Origin: an uncultured Eubacteriales bacterium
GTDB taxonomy: Bacteria; Bacillota; Clostridia; Peptostreptococcales; Anaerovoracaceae
Direction: 5' to 3'
DNA: 64,000 bases
Assembly: GCA_902773665.1 (NCBI GenBank)
Contig: CACYFF010000007.1
Span: forward strand, 25,556-89,555
Part shown: in pieces, positions 34,562-43,852 of the stretch
Position numbering within the stretch: the first letter of the stretch is position 1
Layout: every line of letters begins with the position of its first letter
The notes under the pieces: model-generated
What the model saw: the letters and a program-made list of their open reading frames with translations, nothing else
Told to the model about the DNA's origin: nothing
Database searches by the model: none
Translations under genes and position numbers: made by a program

Positions 34562-35531
34562 GAAACCCGGAGGTCTCGGCAGAGGCCTGAGTTCGCTTTT
34601 CGGGGATATGGAAGTAGATCTGTCCGTTCTGGACCCTGCAGAGATCTCCATCGATCCTGCGGCGGCAGAGACGGAAAAAAAGCCTGCGGCGAAAAAGCCC
34701 GCAAAAAAGGCGGAAAAGAAGGAAAAACCGGCGGATGCGGCTGCGGAAAATGTAGTCTTCATCAGTCTGGACGACATCCGGCCCAACAGCGCCCAGCCCC
34801 GCAAGGTCTTCGACCAGGAAGCCCTGCAGGATCTGGCGTCCTCCATCCGCGAGCACGGCGTCATTCAACCCGTGCTGCTTCGTCCTGCGAAGAACGGCTA
34901 CGAGCTGGTGGCAGGCGAACGCCGCTGGCGCGCCGCTCGTCTGGCGGGCCTCAAGCAGGTGCCGGCCATCGTGCGCAGCCTGGATGACCGCCAGAACATG
35001 TTTTACGCGCTCATCGAGAACATGCAGCGGGAAGACCTCAACAGTATCGAGGAAGCCCGGGGCATGGAGGAGATGATGACCGCCTTCGGCCTCAACCAGG
35101 AGGAAACGGCAAAAGCCGTGGGAAAATCCCGCTCCTATGTGGCGAATGCGCTGCGGCTGCTGCGCCTTCCCGACGAGATCCAGGACTTCGTGATGAACGG
35201 ACAGCTGTCTGCGGGTCACGCAAGGGCCATCGCCGGTCTGGAAGGGGAAACCCTGCAGCTGCAGGCGGCGGCGAAATGCGTGGAGAACGGCTGGTCCGTG
35301 CGCGAGGTGGAAGGCTATACCGGCGAGGTGAAAAAGCCCGCAAAGCGCAGAAAATCAAGGGTCTCCGGGAAGAACAAAGACCGGGAGCTGGCAGCCGTGG
35401 AACAGCAGATGACGGAATCGCTGGGCACGAAAGTGCGCATCAACGGCACGGAGAAAAAGGGCAAGCTGGAGCTGGAATATTACAGCCGCGGCGAGCTGGA
35501 GAGGCTCGTCGAGATCCTGTCCGGCGTCTAA
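34554..35531 (+). CDS. parB: chromosome partitioning CTPase ParB (Spo0J)
   Basis: This 325-residue protein has an N-terminal ParA-stimulating peptide (GLGRGLSSLFGD, 7-18), an unusually long alanine/lysine/glutamate-rich linker (about 37-66), the CTP-binding domain with GERRWR (121-126), a helix-turn-helix region (about 175-205) for parS and a C-terminal dimer domain. It loads at parS and spreads as a CTP-dependent clamp. It is coupled to parA. Noc is an alternative name for paralogues, but three parS sites beside the gene favour Spo0J. Confidence 0.96.
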   Translation: MAKKPGGLGRGLSSLFGDMEVDLSVLDPAEISIDPAAAETEKKPAAKKPAKKAEKKEKPADAAAENVVFISLDDIRPNSAQPRKVFDQEALQDLASSIREHGVIQPVLLRPAKNGYELVAGERRWRAARLAGLKQVPAIVRSLDDRQNMFYALIENMQREDLNSIEEARGMEEMMTAFGLNQEETAKAVGKSRSYVANALRLLRLPDEIQDFVMNGQLSAGHARAIAGLEGETLQLQAAAKCVENGWSVREVEGYTGEVKKPAKRRKSRVSGKNKDRELAAVEQQMTESLGTKVRINGTEKKGKLELEYYSRGELERLVEILSGV

Positions 35532-35843
35532 AAACATTTTTTGGAGGTTCCTGGGCGGCCCGGCATATCCGCTCGGGGCAACACTCCTCGCTGCGCTCGT
35601 GCGTTTGCGATTGCCCCTCGCAGACATGCCGGCTCCGCCCGGAATAACACAATGCACCTGCCTCTCTGTGTTGTGTATCTTGAAAAACGCCGAGGGGTGG
35701 CGCCCAAAGAGGCTCATCGAGCGACTGAGCGGGCGCCGCGACAACCGAGTCTGCTCCCGTCGCGGCCAAGCGAATGAGCGAAGATGAGGATGTGTTGGGC
35801 GACAGGACCCCGAGGCGAATACATGGTAATAATGCTATAACAC
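35532..35843. other. 312-base parB-mnmG interval: repeat copy B and further hairpins
   Basis: No gene is supported. The first part is the palindromic repeat (35548-35644). Behind it lie GGCGCCC (35699-35705) with GGGCGCC (35731-35737) enclosing GCTCA/TGAGC, and GCGAC (35738-35742 region) with GTCGC (35759-35763), so the interval is strongly folded. The mnmG start has no clear Shine-Dalgarno; TAATAAT at 35827-35833 could be a -10. Confidence 0.5.
35548..35644 (+). repeat. palindromic intergenic repeat, copy B
   Basis: The core CTCGCTGCGCTCG, GCGTTTGCGATTG and CCTCGC are shared with copies A and C. Arms TTCC/GGGCGG/CGGCAT pair with ATGCCGG/CCGCCC/GGAA. An inner pair GGGGCAA/TTGCCCC is two bases longer than in copy C, so complementarity is kept although the sequence differs. 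Confidence 0.85.
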
Positions 35844-37769
35844 ATGGAAATCAAGAACTTAGGAAAATACGATATCGTCGTGATCGGGGCCGGCCACGCG
35901 GGATGCGAGGCGGCCCTCGCTGCATCCAGGATGGGAAAGAAGACCCTGGTGCTGTCGATCAACCTGGAGGCGGTGGCTAACATGTTCTGCAATCCCGCCA
36001 TCGGCGGCACCGGCAAGGGCCATCTCGTGCGGGAGATCGACGCGCTGGGCGGCGAAATGGGGCTTTGCATCGACAAGACCTTCATCCAGAGCCGCATGCT
36101 CAACACCGCCAAGGGTCCCGCGGTCCATTCCCTGCGGGCGCAGGCGGACAAAGTGCGCTATCACGACGAGATGAAGCATACGCTTGAGCTGCAGGAAAAC
36201 CTGCTGCTTCGTCAGGGAGAAGCCATCGACATCGACTTCGGCCAGCTGGACGTGCCGGGCTTAGGCATATCGCAGGAAAAGAAAGTCCGGGGCGTTCTGC
36301 TGCGCACCGGCGCTTATTATGCCTGCGATGCGGTGGTCATCGCCACGGGCACCTTCCTGGGCGGCAAGATCTTTATCGGCGACAGCGTGGTGGAGAGCGG
36401 CCCCAACGGCCTTTCGCCCTCCCAGATCCTGGCGGAGAACCTGAAACAGAGCGGCTTTCAACTGCGCCGCTTTAAGACCGGAACGCCGGCCAGAGCCCTG
36501 CGCGCCAGCATCGACTTTTCGAAGATGACCGTGCAGCACGGGGACGCGCACGTGGTGCCCTTCTCCTTCATGAACGATAACCTGGATAAGGAGCAGGTCG
36601 ACTGCTGGCTCACCTATACGAACGCGCAGACTCACGACCTGCTGCGGGCGAATTTCAGCCGCAGCGCGCTGTTTGGCGGTCAGATCGAGGGCATCGGCCC
36701 CCGCTACTGCCCCTCCATCGAGGATAAGGTCAACCGTTTTGCGGATAAGGAGCGTCACCAGTGCTTCGTGGAGCCGGAAGGGCTGTCCACGGAGGAAATG
36801 TATCTGCAGGGGATGTCTTCCAGCATGCCCGAAGACGTGCAGATCGGGTTCTATAAGACCATGCCCGGCCTGGAAAATCTGGAGGTCGTGCGCTCCGCCT
36901 ACGCCATCGAATACGACTGCATCGACCCGCTGGACATCCAGCTCAACCTGGAGCACCGGGACTTCCCCGGCGTGTTCTGCGCGGGTCAGTTCAACGGCAG
37001 CTCCGGCTACGAAGAGGCGGCGGCTCAGGGGCTGATGGCCGGGGTCAACGCCGCACTTTGGCTGGACGGCAAAGACCCCTTCATCTTGGACCGGTCCCAG
37101 GCCTACATCGGCGTGCTCATCGACGACCTCGTAACGAAGGGAACGAACGAGCCCTACCGCATCATGACGTCCCGGGCGGAATACCGGCTGGTGCTGCGCC
37201 AGGACAATGCGGACACCCGGCTTACGCCGCTGGGGCGCAAGATCGGCCTCGTCTCGGATGACCGCTGGGAGCGGTTCCAAAAGTCCCAGGCTGCAGTGGA
37301 TGCGGAGCTCGCCCGCCTGAAGACGACGACCGTTTCTCCCGCGGAGGCGAATCCCTATCTGGAGAGCCTGGGCTCTGCGCCGACGGACAACCGGCAGAGC
37401 CTGGCGGATCTTTTAAAGCGGCCGGAAGTCACCTACGAAAACCTGGCGGCCATCGATTCGTATCGGCCCGTTTTGAGCGATCACGAACGCTCCAAAGTAG
37501 AAGTGGAACTCAAATACGCCGGCTATATCGAGAAGCAGCTGGCGCAGATCGAACGCTTTAAGAAGCTGGAAGACAAGGCGCTTCCGGCGGATCTGGATTA
37601 TCTCAACATGGACGGTCTCCGCATCGAAGCCCGTCAGAAACTGGACGCGCAGCGCCCGCTGAGCGTGGGTCAGGCGTCCAGGATCTCCGGCGTATCGCCG
37701 GCGGACATCGGCGTGCTGCTGGTGACCCTGGAGAAGATGCGCCGCACGTCGCAGAAAGCGCAGGAATAG
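35844..37769 (+). CDS. mnmG: tRNA uridine-5-carboxymethylaminomethyl modification enzyme MnmG
   Basis: It has 641 residues: FAD-binding IVVIGAGHAGCEAALAA at 11-27, the conserved CNPAIGGTGKGHLVREIDALGG, and a C-terminal MnmE-interacting region with LLVTLEKMRR. With MnmE it modifies wobble uridines of tRNA. It begins an operon with rsmG (four bases between) and an RNase H gene. The upstream region lacks a clear ribosome site, so initiation may be leaderless or weak. It is separated from mnmE, unlike in most relatives. Confidence 0.96.
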   Translation: MEIKNLGKYDIVVIGAGHAGCEAALAASRMGKKTLVLSINLEAVANMFCNPAIGGTGKGHLVREIDALGGEMGLCIDKTFIQSRMLNTAKGPAVHSLRAQADKVRYHDEMKHTLELQENLLLRQGEAIDIDFGQLDVPGLGISQEKKVRGVLLRTGAYYACDAVVIATGTFLGGKIFIGDSVVESGPNGLSPSQILAENLKQSGFQLRRFKTGTPARALRASIDFSKMTVQHGDAHVVPFSFMNDNLDKEQVDCWLTYTNAQTHDLLRANFSRSALFGGQIEGIGPRYCPSIEDKVNRFADKERHQCFVEPEGLSTEEMYLQGMSSSMPEDVQIGFYKTMPGLENLEVVRSAYAIEYDCIDPLDIQLNLEHRDFPGVFCAGQFNGSSGYEEAAAQGLMAGVNAALWLDGKDPFILDRSQAYIGVLIDDLVTKGTNEPYRIMTSRAEYRLVLRQDNADTRLTPLGRKIGLVSDDRWERFQKSQAAVDAELARLKTTTVSPAEANPYLESLGSAPTDNRQSLADLLKRPEVTYENLAAIDSYRPVLSDHERSKVEVELKYAGYIEKQLAQIERFKKLEDKALPADLDYLNMDGLRIEARQKLDAQRPLSVGQASRISGVSPADIGVLLVTLEKMRRTSQKAQE

Positions 37770-37773
37770 AGCG

Positions 37774-38442
37774 ATGGACAGAACACAGCAGCTGGAGAAG
37801 CTCCGGGACATCATCCTGGAGTGGAACGAGAAAATAAACGTAACAGCGATCCGCGACCCGCAGGAGTTCGACCGCAAGAACGTGCAGGACAGCCTCGCCA
37901 TCCTGCCCCTTCCCGAATACGAGGGAGCGAAGGAGGTGCTGGACATGGGCACCGGCGGTGGTTTTCCCGGCCTGCCCCTGGCGGTCTGCAGCCCGGAGAA
38001 ATCCTTCGTGCTGGCGGACGCCATCGGCAAGAAGCTGAAGGTCGTGCAGGCGGCGGCCCAGGAGCTGGGCCTCGTCAACGTGGAGACCGTACACGCGCGG
38101 GCGGAGGACATGGCGAAGACGAAAGTCCACCGCGAGCACTACGATCTAGTGGTGTCGCGGGCCGTGGCCAACATGGCGACGCTGTCGGAATACTGCCTGC
38201 CATTCGTAAAGTTGGGCGGCTTCTTCGTCGCCTACAAAACGGAGGACGCGGCGGAGGAGATCGAGGCAGCCAAAGGGGCGATCGCCCGGCTGGGCGGGCA
38301 CATCCTGCGTGTGGAAAAAGCATCGTCTAATAACGATGCGTTATTGAATGGTCACGTTTTCGTCGTGGTGGAAAAGATCGCGAAAACGCCGAAGGAATAT
38401 CCGAGAAAAGCGGGCACGCCGGGAAAGGATCCCCTGAAATGA
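37774..38442 (+). CDS. rsmG: 16S rRNA (guanine527-N7)-methyltransferase RsmG
   Basis: This 222-residue SAM-dependent methyltransferase has LRDIILEWNEKINVTAIRDP at the start, the SAM loop LDMGTGGGFPGLPLA (about 51-65) and VSRAVANM (about 127-134). It methylates G527 of 16S rRNA. The order mnmG-rsmG is conserved next to parAB, though here parAB come first. The stop overlaps the following gene by four bases (ATGA). Confidence 0.96.
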   Translation: MDRTQQLEKLRDIILEWNEKINVTAIRDPQEFDRKNVQDSLAILPLPEYEGAKEVLDMGTGGGFPGLPLAVCSPEKSFVLADAIGKKLKVVQAAAQELGLVNVETVHARAEDMAKTKVHREHYDLVVSRAVANMATLSEYCLPFVKLGGFFVAYKTEDAAEEIEAAKGAIARLGGHILRVEKASSNNDALLNGHVFVVVEKIAKTPKEYPRKAGTPGKDPLK

Positions 38443-39014
38443 AGATCGTCAGCATGTACACGGACGGCGCCTGCTCCGGCAATCAGAACGAGGAGAACGT
38501 GGGCGGCTGGGGCTGCATCCTGGAATTTGCCGGCCGGGAAAAGGAGCTCTGGGATGGTGAGGTGAACACCACCAACAACCGCATGGAGCTGTCCGCGCCG
38601 ATTGCCGGCCTGTCTGCTCTGAAGGAAAAGGGCCTGCTGGTGCGGATCTATTCGGATTCCTCCTACCTGGTGAACTGCTTTCAGCAGGGTTGGCATAAAA
38701 ACTGGGTCAAAAATGGCTGGAAGACGTCCCAGAAAAAGCCGGTGGAAAACCGGGAGCTCTGGGAAAAGCTGCTGTCTCTGATGGAGGGTCAGACCTGCGA
38801 ATTCTATCTGGTAAAGGGTCACCTGAAGCTGACGGACAAAGACGGCAGCCCCCTGGACGAGACGAACGCGGCCCTAAACAAGGCCTACAAAGCCTTCTGC
38901 AGCCACAACGGAGGCATTTCTTTCGAGGAATTCTACCGCATCGCGGGCTACAACAACCGGGCGGACGATCTGGCGAACGAATTTATCCGCCGGCACGCCG
39001 CACAAGCGATGTAA
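38439..39014 (+). CDS. ribonuclease H family protein (RNase HI type)
   Basis: It has 191 residues with the RNase H carboxylates in order: D in YTDGACSGN (residue 8 area), E in NTTNNRMEL, D in IYSDSSYLV and D in NNRADDLANEF. It should cut the RNA strand of RNA-DNA hybrids. An insertion of about 35 residues before the last motif makes it longer than E. coli RnhA (155). Translation is coupled to rsmG through an ATGA overlap. Confidence 0.88.
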   Translation: MKIVSMYTDGACSGNQNEENVGGWGCILEFAGREKELWDGEVNTTNNRMELSAPIAGLSALKEKGLLVRIYSDSSYLVNCFQQGWHKNWVKNGWKTSQKKPVENRELWEKLLSLMEGQTCEFYLVKGHLKLTDKDGSPLDETNAALNKAYKAFCSHNGGISFEEFYRIAGYNNRADDLANEFIRRHAAQAM

Positions 39015-39031
39015 AGGCATATTAAATTGTT

Positions 39032-39048
39032 TGTAATAATTCTGTAAC
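39032..39048 (+). promoter_or_regulatory. WalR (YycF)-type direct-repeat box
   Basis: TGTAAT-AATTC-TGTAAC fits the WalR consensus TGTWAH-N5-TGTWAH at every fixed position. It ends ten bases before the -10 hexamer TATACT (39059-39064) of the yycH/yycI/yycJ-like operon, so it covers the -35 region. Confidence 0.65.
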
Positions 39049-39058
39049 ATTCCTGCTG

Positions 39059-39064
39059 TATACT
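39059..39064 (+). promoter_or_regulatory. -10 element of the yycHIJ-like operon
   Basis: TATACT lies 69 bases before the first start codon. There is no good -35; the WalR-type box occupies its place, as at activator-dependent promoters. Confidence 0.55.
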
Positions 39065-39132
39065 AGTAGTTGTAGCAGAGGATATCCTCTGCAGGTTTTG
39101 CCTTGTTACAACAGCGGAAAGGAGTTGCGGAA

Positions 39133-39708
39133 ATGTTGCGGATCCGGCGGATCACAGCGATCATATTGGCCATCGCCGTATTGGCGACAGGCTTTGTTTT
39201 TGCCGACGCCGCTGCTATCGTAAGTCCTGCCGCCAACAGCATCGTCTATACGGACAGCCTTCTGGTCTCCGTCAAAGTAACGGAGCTGAAGACCATCCGG
39301 GTGTCCGTCTACGCGGAAAAGGTGACCTCCGGCGATAAGCTGGTGAACGCCGACGTGAGCAAATTCACGGAAGCCGACCTGAAAGCCGCCACGGGCGACC
39401 CGAAATATACGGACGTGCTGCTGGCAGATCCCGCGGAATACACGAATACGCTGGAGATCGGCTTCTATACGAAGCAGATCGCTGTTTCGCCCGGCCTGTA
39501 CAAGGTAAAGGCGGAGACGCTGGAGACCGTCATGGAATGGCCCGAAGGCGCTGTGGAGCCGGTGGAAAAGACCATCGTCACCGAGACGAAGAGCAGCCTG
39601 GTGGCGGTCAAGAAAAAGCCCACAGAGGAGAAGACCCAGGTCTTCCAGAACAACTCCACGGGAGCCATTACGTTTATCCGCAAGATCCTGAAAGGCCTGC
39701 TCAGGTAA
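39133..39708 (+). CDS. exported protein of unknown function
   Basis: This 191-residue protein has an N-terminal signal peptide (about 1-24, LRIRRITAIILAIAVLATGFVFADA), then a beta-rich part with SPAANSIVYTDSLLVSVKV, which resembles an Ig-like surface or wall-binding module, and a C-terminal basic end. I do not recognise a family. AAAGGAG lies before the ATG. It is the first gene of the yycH-like operon, in the place where walR-walK usually stand, so an envelope role is inferred. Confidence 0.7.
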   Translation: MLRIRRITAIILAIAVLATGFVFADAAAIVSPAANSIVYTDSLLVSVKVTELKTIRVSVYAEKVTSGDKLVNADVSKFTEADLKAATGDPKYTDVLLADPAEYTNTLEIGFYTKQIAVSPGLYKVKAETLETVMEWPEGAVEPVEKTIVTETKSSLVAVKKKPTEEKTQVFQNNSTGAITFIRKILKGLLR

Positions 39709-39711
39709 GGA

Positions 39712-41127
39712 ATGGACGAGCGCGCAAAGAAACAGGAAAAACTGAAGAATGCGGTCATAGTAGTATTGTTCCTGACGACAATACTACTTTTAAATTTGAC
39801 CTGGCGCAGCGAAGGCCAGGGGAGCTTCCGCCTGTCGTCGGTGCTGGATTTTATCAGCCCGGACGTGTGGGTGCCCGATGCGGACGAATTCGTGACCGCA
39901 GACAGCGCCGTGTACGGTTTCGGCGATGCCACGTTCTCCCTGGACAGGGAAAACGCAAAGCAGCAGCTGCAGGCTGTTTTGGAACTGCTGCGCCGGGAGA
40001 GCGCGAACGCATCGTTTCTGATCAACGAAGTGACGGACCAGCAGTACCGGGACATGCTGCGCAGCTACCGCAGTTTAAAGGTGCGGCTGTCGTGTCCGGT
40101 GCCTTTCGGTGAATTTTGCGACCGCACCGGCATCAACCGCAATTCCACCTACGACCAGGTGACCACCGTGGATGCGTTCCTGATCTCGGAAGCGGCGCCG
40201 GAAAGCATCTTCGTCGAAGGCGGCGGCCAGTGCTGGCGCTTTATCTCCGACAGCGAGGAGGATCTGGCAGGACCGTTCCTCACCGGACTTACCCGGGGCG
40301 AACCCATCTACTACACGGCAGCCAGCATGCTGGGCGGCGAAAATCTGTCGCTGCTGCCGCTGGCGCAGACGTCGGAACTTTCCCAGGCGGAATGGGAGAG
40401 CGAATCGTCGGACGATCCAGAGCGGGCCGGCCGGGAAATGGCGGAGTCCGTATTCGGCGAGAACTTCGATTTCGTGCGCCGCATCACGGACAGTTTCGGC
40501 AACGTCACGTACATGTACGGGTACGGCGAGAAGACACTCACCTGCCTTACGGACGGTTCGTTCGAATACAAGACAGAGACGGCGGACGGGCCGGATCCGG
40601 GTTTTTACGGCAGCCTGCAGACCGCCATCGCTTTCACGGCGACTCACGGCGGCTGGGGCAGCGACAGGCGAGATCTGGACTACGTGCTCTGCAGCGCCGT
40701 AGAATCCGGCAGCGGCAGAAGCAAGGTCTATACCTTCGGGTTTGCTCAGGTGCTGGGCGGCGTCAAGCTTCTCAGCGAAGACGGACCGGCCATCATCGTA
40801 ACGGTGTCCGGCGGCGAAGTCAGCTATTACAGACGCGCTGTGGCAAAAGCTGCGACCGCAACGGCTGAAACGCAGCCGGCGGCGGAAGCGGCCAACGTGA
40901 TCGCAGGCAACAGCCATCTGATCTACAGCGTGCTGACGGGCAACGTGCTTTCTGCAAACTCCGACGAGGAATTCGCCTATGTGGCGGATCACCTGAAGGA
41001 CGCTTACATCGCCTACGTCGTAACGGAAGACAGTTTAAGGCCGGCATGGGTCGTCGCGACGAAAGAGGACGCGCTGTTCTTCTTCGGGCTGTACGACGCG
41101 CTGCCGCTGGGCTTTACGAGAGAGTAG
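39712..41127 (+). CDS. YycH-like regulatory membrane protein
   Basis: It has 471 residues with one N-terminal membrane helix (about 13-30, VIVVLFLTTILLLNLTW) and a large extracytoplasmic part. Position before a YycI-like gene, yycJ/walJ and htrA, with the same topology, supports a YycH-like role: in Bacillus, YycH and YycI hold the WalK kinase in check from outside the membrane. Sequence likeness is weak to my eye. It starts three bases after the upstream stop. The C-terminus contains an alanine-rich hydrophilic stretch near residue 385. Confidence 0.65.
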   Translation: MDERAKKQEKLKNAVIVVLFLTTILLLNLTWRSEGQGSFRLSSVLDFISPDVWVPDADEFVTADSAVYGFGDATFSLDRENAKQQLQAVLELLRRESANASFLINEVTDQQYRDMLRSYRSLKVRLSCPVPFGEFCDRTGINRNSTYDQVTTVDAFLISEAAPESIFVEGGGQCWRFISDSEEDLAGPFLTGLTRGEPIYYTAASMLGGENLSLLPLAQTSELSQAEWESESSDDPERAGREMAESVFGENFDFVRRITDSFGNVTYMYGYGEKTLTCLTDGSFEYKTETADGPDPGFYGSLQTAIAFTATHGGWGSDRRDLDYVLCSAVESGSGRSKVYTFGFAQVLGGVKLLSEDGPAIIVTVSGGEVSYYRRAVAKAATATAETQPAAEAANVIAGNSHLIYSVLTGNVLSANSDEEFAYVADHLKDAYIAYVVTEDSLRPAWVVATKEDALFFFGLYDALPLGFTRE

Positions 41128-41136
41128 AGGTGCGGC

Positions 41137-41670
41137 ATGGACTGGTCGAAAGCGAAGAACATCATTATCGCAGTGCTGGTGGCGGCGAATCTGCTGATGG
41201 GGATCAACCTTCTGTCCCGTTCGGCGGGCGCCCGGCAGCAGATCGCCCAGGCGTCGGAGGAATCCATCGCCTTCCTCGAGCAGCAGGGCATGTCGTTCGA
41301 GACGGACGTTCCCAAAAAGACGGAGAAACTGCCTGTTCTGTTCCTGCGCCTGCAGCGGGCAGGCGAACTGAGCGCCCCCGAAGAATACAAGGGCTATCCC
41401 ATCGTGGTGCAGGGCAGCCAGATCGGTTTTGAGATCGCAGGGTCCGGCCAGCAGGCGGCGGAAACGATGCCTGCGGCGGAAGCGCTGCTCAAGCTGTACG
41501 CCCAGCTGAGCGGAACGGAAAGCGTAAAGGGCAGAACGGTGGAGGCCATCGACCTCGTGTATCTGCTGTCCCCGGACGACACGTCCTATGCGGCGCAGGA
41601 TACGGCGAGCCCTGCCTGGCGCATCCGGCTGTCCGGGCACACGTATTACATAGACGCCTACGAAGAATAG
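41137..41670 (+). CDS. YycI-like regulatory membrane protein
   Basis: It has 177 residues beginning MDWSKAKNIIIAVLVAANLLMG, which closely follows the usual YycI start (MDWSKTK...). One N-terminal membrane helix is followed by an exported domain. YycI with YycH modulates WalK. It is shorter than Bacillus YycI (about 280), so only part of the exported domain is present. GAGGTG precedes the ATG; the next gene follows after 81 bases. Confidence 0.72.
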   Translation: MDWSKAKNIIIAVLVAANLLMGINLLSRSAGARQQIAQASEESIAFLEQQGMSFETDVPKKTEKLPVLFLRLQRAGELSAPEEYKGYPIVVQGSQIGFEIAGSGQQAAETMPAAEALLKLYAQLSGTESVKGRTVEAIDLVYLLSPDDTSYAAQDTASPAWRIRLSGHTYYIDAYEE

Positions 41671-41751
41671 ATATAATTTACAAATTTTCGTGCGGGAATC
41701 GACACAGTTTTGTCACATTTCCCGACTATTATCCAGGAGTAATCAGAAAGA

Positions 41752-42555
41752 ATGAATTTAGCCATATGCTCCCTGGCAAGCGGGAGCAGCGGAAACTGTT
41801 ACGTGATCCGCGGCGGCGACACCTTTGTCCTCGTGGACGCAGGGATCTCCGGCAAACAGATCCGGGAACGCTTATCGGCCATAGGGCTCGAACCCTTCCG
41901 GCTGTCGGCCATCCTGCTCACCCACAGCCACAGCGATCACGTAAAAGGACTGGCGGCGGTCCTCAAGACGACGGACGCCTGCCTGTTCACCAACGAAGCT
42001 ACAGCGGCGGATGCCTGCGCAGGTCTGCCTGCGGAACGCGTAAAGTTCTTTGAGACGGGCGACGGCTTCGATCTGGGCGAACTGCAGGTGCACACGTTCC
42101 CGGTATCTCACGACACGGCGGACCCTGTGGGGTTCACTTTTTTGAGAGGGGGAAAGCAGATCTCCATCGTCACGGACACCGGCATCGTGACCCGGCCCAT
42201 CTACGAACAGATCCGGGGCGCGGATATCCTGGTGCTGGAAAGCAACCACGATGAGAACATCCTGCGCATGGGCCGCTACCCCTGGTTCCTCAAGCAGAGG
42301 ATCCTGGGAGAAGAGGGCCATCTGTCCAACGAGGCGGCGGCGAAAGCGCTGGCCGCGGCGCTGGAGGAAGAGAGAGATGCGCAGGCGGAACGGCAGCGCA
42401 CGGTGCTGCTGGCTCACCTCAGCCAGGAGAACAATTTTCCGGAAATGGCGCTCACCACAGTCAACAACGTTCTTGAAGAGCGGGGCCTGCTCCGCTCCGG
42501 CCTGAAGATCCGGGTGCTGCCGAGAACGCAGCAGAGCCCGGTCTACACGGTCTAG
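41752..42555 (+). CDS. walJ: YycJ/WalJ metallo-beta-lactamase-fold hydrolase
   Basis: This 267-residue protein starts MNLAICSLASGSSGNCYVI and has the metal motif LTHSHSDHVKGL (about 61-72), then FPVSHDTADPVGF and, near the C-terminus, LLAHLSQENNFPEMAL. This is the typical WalJ pattern. The family is a metal-dependent exonuclease-like protein linked to coordination of replication with cell division. AGGAG lies upstream. It is the third conserved gene of the cluster. Confidence 0.9.
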   Translation: MNLAICSLASGSSGNCYVIRGGDTFVLVDAGISGKQIRERLSAIGLEPFRLSAILLTHSHSDHVKGLAAVLKTTDACLFTNEATAADACAGLPAERVKFFETGDGFDLGELQVHTFPVSHDTADPVGFTFLRGGKQISIVTDTGIVTRPIYEQIRGADILVLESNHDENILRMGRYPWFLKQRILGEEGHLSNEAAAKALAAALEEERDAQAERQRTVLLAHLSQENNFPEMALTTVNNVLEERGLLRSGLKIRVLPRTQQSPVYTV

Positions 42556-42584
42556 AAAGATATCAGAGGAAAGAAGGGACAAAC

Positions 42585-43835
42585 ATGAAAAAGGGAATTG
42601 GACAGCTGGTCGCGATCCTTCTGGTCGCGGCGATCGCATTCGGCTGCGGGTTCGGGGGAGCCTACGCCTACAATTTTGCGGTAGATAAGGGCTGGATCGA
42701 GGCGGCGGCCGGCAGCGGCAGGACCTCGGAAGCGGACAGCACGGAAGGCACCGTTACCATCGGTCCGGGTACGACGGCGGCAGATACGATCAGCATCAAC
42801 ATTTCGGACGACATGACCATCGCAGAAGCCATCGCGGCGAAGGCGATGCCCTCCGTCGTCGGCATCTCCACCGTTGCCACCCAGACCTACAGCGGTTTCG
42901 GCGGCTTCGGCGGATTCTGGGGCTGGGGCGGCGGAAACGGCGGCACCTACGATACCACTATGGTCGGTACCGGGGTCATCGTCGATGAGTCCGGTTACAT
43001 CCTCACCAATTCGCACGTCGTCAACGACGGCGACACCAAATCCGTTACCGTAAGCCTGTACGACGGCTCCGACGTGGAAGGCACCGTGCTGTGGAACGAT
43101 TCCACGCTGGATCTGGCGGTCATCAAGATCGAGGATACCGGCGATCTGGTCGCGGCGGATCTGGGCGACTCCGACACCGTAAACATCGGCGCTTATGCAG
43201 CGGCGATCGGCAACCCGCTGGGCCTGGAATTCGAACGTTCCATGTCCCAGGGCATCATCTCCGGCCTCAACCGGAGCATCCAGGTCTCCGACGGGAGCAA
43301 GACCACGACCATGGAAGGCCTGATGCAGACCGATGCGACGATCAACAGCGGCAACAGCGGCGGCCCCCTGTTCAACAGCAAGGGCCAGGTGATCGGCATC
43401 AATACCGCGAAGGCTTCCAGCGGTGAGGGCATGGGATTCGCCATCCCCATCAACGTGGCAAAGCCCATCGTGGAGCAGGTGAAGGCCAGCGGCAATTACG
43501 AGCGGCCCTACATCGGCATCTCCGGCATCTCCCTGCAGGAACAGCAGCAGTACAGCTCCGACGCGCTGAAGGAACAGTTCGGCACGGATAAGGGCATCTA
43601 CGTGGCCAGCGTCTCCGCAAACGGCGGCGCAGCGGCGGCAGGCCTGCAGCAGGGCGACGTCATCCTGAAGGTGAACGGCGTCGAGGTAGGCACGATGAAC
43701 AAGCTGAATCAGGAGCTCGTGAAATCGGCCATCGGCGACACGGTGACCCTCACAGTGATGCGCGATAAGGCCGAGCAGGAATTCGAAGTCGTGCTGGGCG
43801 GCGTTGCGATCTTCGATGATACGGAGAATAACTAG
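42585..43835 (+). CDS. htrA: HtrA-type serine protease with PDZ domain
   Basis: It has 416 residues. An N-terminal membrane anchor (about 7-28) is followed by a glycine/aromatic-rich stretch (103-122), a trypsin-like domain with catalytic His144 (TNSHVV), Asp176 (TLDLAVI) and Ser258 (INSGNSGGP), and one PDZ domain (about 310-400). It degrades or refolds damaged exported proteins at the outer membrane face. AGAGGAAAG precedes the ATG. It ends in an intrinsic terminator, which closes the yycH-like operon. Confidence 0.95.
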   Translation: MKKGIGQLVAILLVAAIAFGCGFGGAYAYNFAVDKGWIEAAAGSGRTSEADSTEGTVTIGPGTTAADTISINISDDMTIAEAIAAKAMPSVVGISTVATQTYSGFGGFGGFWGWGGGNGGTYDTTMVGTGVIVDESGYILTNSHVVNDGDTKSVTVSLYDGSDVEGTVLWNDSTLDLAVIKIEDTGDLVAADLGDSDTVNIGAYAAAIGNPLGLEFERSMSQGIISGLNRSIQVSDGSKTTTMEGLMQTDATINSGNSGGPLFNSKGQVIGINTAKASSGEGMGFAIPINVAKPIVEQVKASGNYERPYIGISGISLQEQQQYSSDALKEQFGTDKGIYVASVSANGGAAAAGLQQGDVILKVNGVEVGTMNKLNQELVKSAIGDTVTLTVMRDKAEQEFEVVLGGVAIFDDTENN

Positions 43836-43852
43836 AAAATCGAATAAGTGGC

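Noticed and set aside
35532..35843. Small protein genes in the parB-mnmG interval
   Set aside because: The frames there have no ribosome sites and run through the palindromic repeat and hairpins.
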